64,000 nucleotides of DNA, from contig NZ_AP019632.1 in the NCBI RefSeq assembly GCF_007035645.1, forward strand, positions 186,001-250,000, in the 5' to 3' direction. Source of the stretch: Enterobacter asburiae (GTDB lineage Bacteria; Pseudomonadota; Gammaproteobacteria; Enterobacterales; Enterobacteriaceae). The first letter of the stretch is position 1. Each line of letters opens with the position of its first letter. This document shows, piece after piece, positions 61,813 to 64,000 of the stretch. A program made the position numbers and the translations under genes. Under the pieces are notes generated by a model. That model was not told the origin of the DNA and did not search any database. It was given only the letters and a program-made list of their open reading frames with translations.

Positions 61813-64000
61813 GTGAGCAGCAAAGTAGAGCAACTGCGTGCGCAGTTAAATGAACGAATTCTGGTGCTGGACGGCGGCATGGGCACCATGATCCAGGGGT
61901 ATCGTCTGAGTGAAGATGATTTCCGCGGCGAACGCTTTGCCGACTGGCCCTGCGACCTGAAAGGGAACAACGACCTGCTGGTGCTCAGCAAGCCGTCCGT
62001 CATTAAGGATATCCACAACGCCTACTTCGAAGCGGGTGCGGATATCGTTGAAACCAACACATTCAACTCGACAACCATCGCCATGGCGGATTACCAGATG
62101 GAATCCCTGTCGGCGGAAATCAACCTGGAAGCCGCGAAGCTGGCGCGCGCCTGCGCCGACGAGTGGACGGCCCGCACGCCGGACAAGCCTCGCTACGTTG
62201 CCGGGGTGCTTGGCCCGACGAACCGCACCGCGTCGATTTCACCGGACGTCAACGACCCGGCGTTTCGTAATATCACCTTCGATCAGCTGGTTGCGGCCTA
62301 TCGTGAATCGACCAAAGCGCTGGTGGAAGGCGGTTCCGATCTGATCCTGATTGAAACCGTATTCGACACCCTCAATGCCAAAGCCGCGATTTACGCGGTG
62401 AAAGAGGAGTTTGAAGCGCTCGGCGTTGACCTGCCGATCATGATTTCCGGCACCATCACCGACGCCTCCGGCCGTACCCTGTCCGGCCAGACAACCGAAG
62501 CGTTTTATAACTCCCTGCGCCACGCCGAAGCGCTCTCCTTTGGCCTGAACTGCGCGCTGGGGCCGGATGAACTGCGCCAGTACGTGCAGGAGCTTTCCCG
62601 TATCGCGGAATGCTATGTCACCGCCCACCCGAACGCCGGTCTGCCAAACGCGTTTGGTGAATACGATCTCGATGCCGACACCATGGCGGCGCAAATCCGC
62701 GAGTGGGCCGAGTCTGGCTTCCTGAACATCGTCGGCGGCTGCTGCGGCACCACGCCGGAGCATATCGCGGCTATGAGCAACGCCGTGGCCGGACTGCCGC
62801 CGCGCAAGCTGCCCGAGCTTCCGGTTGCCTGTCGTCTGTCCGGCCTGGAGCCGTTGACCATCGGCGACGACAGCCTGTTTGTGAACGTGGGTGAGCGTAC
62901 TAACGTCACCGGTTCCGCAAAGTTCAAGCGCCTGATTAAAGAAGAGAAGTACAGCGAAGCGCTGGACGTTGCCCGCCAGCAGGTGGAAAGCGGCGCGCAG
63001 ATTATCGATATCAACATGGATGAGGGGATGCTCGACGCCGAAGCGGCGATGGTGCGTTTCCTCAACCTGATTGCCGGTGAGCCGGACATTGCCCGCGTGC
63101 CGATCATGATTGACTCCTCCAAGTGGGAAGTCATCGAAAAAGGGTTGAAGTGCATCCAGGGTAAAGGCATCGTCAACTCCATCTCGATGAAAGAGGGCGT
63201 TGATATCTTTATCCACCACGCGAAGATGGTCCGCCGCTACGGTGCCACCGTGGTGGTGATGGCCTTTGACGAAGTGGGTCAGGCCGATACCCGCGAGCGC
63301 AAAATCGAGATTTGCCGCCGCGCGTACAAGATTTTGACCGAAGAGGTGGGCTTCCCGCCGGAAGACATTATCTTTGACCCGAATATCTTCGCCGTTGCGA
63401 CCGGGATTGAAGAGCACAACAACTACGCCCAGGACTTTATCGGCGCATGTGAAGACATCAAGCGCGAGCTGCCGCATGCGCTGATCTCCGGCGGCGTGTC
63501 GAACGTGTCGTTCTCGTTCCGCGGCAACGACCCGGTGCGTGAGGCGATCCACGCTGTGTTCCTCTACTACGCCATCCGCAACGGCATGGACATGGGGATC
63601 GTTAACGCCGGCCAGCTGGCGATTTACGACGACCTTCCCGCCGAGCTGCGCGATGCCGTCGAGGACGTGATCCTTAACCGCCGCGACGACGCCACCGAGC
63701 GTATGCTGGACCTGGCGGAGAAATACCGCGGCAGCAAATCGGATGAGGCGGCAAACGTTCAGCAGGCCGAGTGGCGTTCGTGGGACGTGAAAAAGCGTCT
63801 GGAATACTCGCTGGTCAAAGGTATCACCGAATTTATCGAGCTTGATACCGAAGAGGCACGCCAGCAGGCAGCCCGCCCGATTGAGGTGATCGAAGGCCCG
63901 CTGATGGACGGCATGAACGTGGTCGGCGATCTGTTCGGCGAGGGCAAAATGTTCCTGCCGCAGGTGGTGAAATCCGCCCGCGTGATGAAGCAGGCGGTGG
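61813..64000 (+). CDS. metH: Cobalamin-dependent methionine synthase, 5' part
   Basis: The first 729 residues of MetH (about 1227 in E. coli), cut off by the right edge. It transfers a methyl group from methyltetrahydrofolate to homocysteine through cobalamin. The homocysteine domain (about 1-325) shows the zinc cysteines in FGLNCALGP and [10 protein letters not shown]; the pterin-binding domain (about 350-620) shows [11 protein letters not shown] and [13 protein letters not shown]. The window ends inside the cobalamin-binding cap region. The start is GTG at 61813 ([11 protein letters not shown]), after GGGAGCAAGT. Confidence 0.97.
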   Translation, partial: MSSKVEQLRAQLNERILVLDGGMGTMIQGYRLSEDDFRGERFADWPCDLKGNNDLLVLSKPSVIKDIHNAYFEAGADIVETNTFNSTTIAMADYQMESLSAEINLEAAKLARACADEWTARTPDKPRYVAGVLGPTNRTASISPDVNDPAFRNITFDQLVAAYRESTKALVEGGSDLILIETVFDTLNAKAAIYAVKEEFEALGVDLPIMISGTITDASGRTLSGQTTEAFYNSLRHAEALSFGLNCALGPDELRQYVQELSRIAECYVTAHPNAGLPNAFGEYDLDADTMAAQIREWAESGFLNIVGGCCGTTPEHIAAMSNAVAGLPPRKLPELPVACRLSGLEPLTIGDDSLFVNVGERTNVTGSAKFKRLIKEEKYSEALDVARQQVESGAQIIDINMDEGMLDAEAAMVRFLNLIAGEPDIARVPIMIDSSKWEVIEKGLKCIQGKGIVNSISMKEGVDIFIHHAKMVRRYGATVVVMAFDEVGQADTRERKIEICRRAYKILTEEVGFPPEDIIFDPNIFAVATGIEEHNNYAQDFIGACEDIKRELPHALISGGVSNVSFSFRGNDPVREAIHAVFLYYAIRNGMDMGIVNAGQLAIYDDLPAELRDAVEDVILNRRDDATERMLDLAEKYRGSKSDEAANVQQAEWRSWDVKKRLEYSLVKGITEFIELDTEEARQQAARPIEVIEGPLMDGMNVVGDLFGEGKMFLPQVVKSARVMKQAV

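Noticed and set aside
62239..63552. A 437-codon frame opposite metH
   Set aside because: metH continues through the whole interval with full similarity; the antisense frame is a GC-rich shadow.

Overview
The window looks like the chromosome of an enterobacterium of the Enterobacter / E. cloacae-complex type. The evidence is near-identity of the proteins to their E. coli counterparts, E. coli-like gene order over long blocks, high-GC codon use, and a 16S gene whose variable regions read as Enterobacter-like. The species cannot be fixed by eye. Almost everything here is core chromosome. I see no prophage, insertion sequence, integron, CRISPR array or toxin-antitoxin locus.

Layout. (1) 1-2526, minus strand: a 2-ketogluconate utilisation locus, ptxS-kguE-kguK (kguK runs off the left edge), with a palindromic operator and a CRP-like site in front of kguE. 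(2) 2590-11056: the yiaD / bisC / yiaC-tag / yhjY / yhjX / eptB block. yhjX carries a YpdB-type repeat in its promoter. (3) 11148-17549: tRNA-Pro(UGG) and the dipeptide ABC transporter operon dppABCDF. (4) 17594-33028: coaA, four tRNAs (Thr, Tyr, Gly, Thr), tufB, secE-nusG, rplKA, rplJL and rpoBC, the translation/transcription core. (5) 33043-35390: a two-gene lactose/cellobiose-type PTS set (IIB-IIA, no IIC) and a CACHE-GGDEF diguanylate cyclase, the least conserved stretch. (6) 35728-41270: thiCEFSGH with a TPP riboswitch. (7) 41331-49223: rsd, nudC, hemE, nfi, yjaG, hupA, yjaH, then purHD on the other strand. (8) 49465-54654: a complete rrn operon whose 16S-23S spacer lacks any tRNA. (9) 54741-64000: metA, aceBAK, iclR and the 5' part of metH.

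Two departures from E. coli K-12 order stand out: dppF sits directly next to coaA, where K-12 has birA-murB-rrnB, and the rpoC-thiH interval carries the PTS/cyclase genes. A family of short GC-rich hairpin repeats (CCCTCTCCC...GGGAGAGGG with a GGGTGAGGG tail) recurs in at least five gene gaps. At aceK it supplies both the ribosome-binding site and the stop codon.

Regulatory signals visible include PtxS-, CRP-, YpdB-, PurR-, MetJ- and IclR-type sites, a TPP riboswitch, the L10 leader and rpoBC attenuator, and the P1/P2 promoters of rrn. No completely new system is evident. The best leads are the orphan PTS pair with its operator-rich promoter, the tRNA-less rrn spacer with a hairpin in place of the tRNA, the aceA-aceK repeat, and a possible third YpdB half-site at yhjX.
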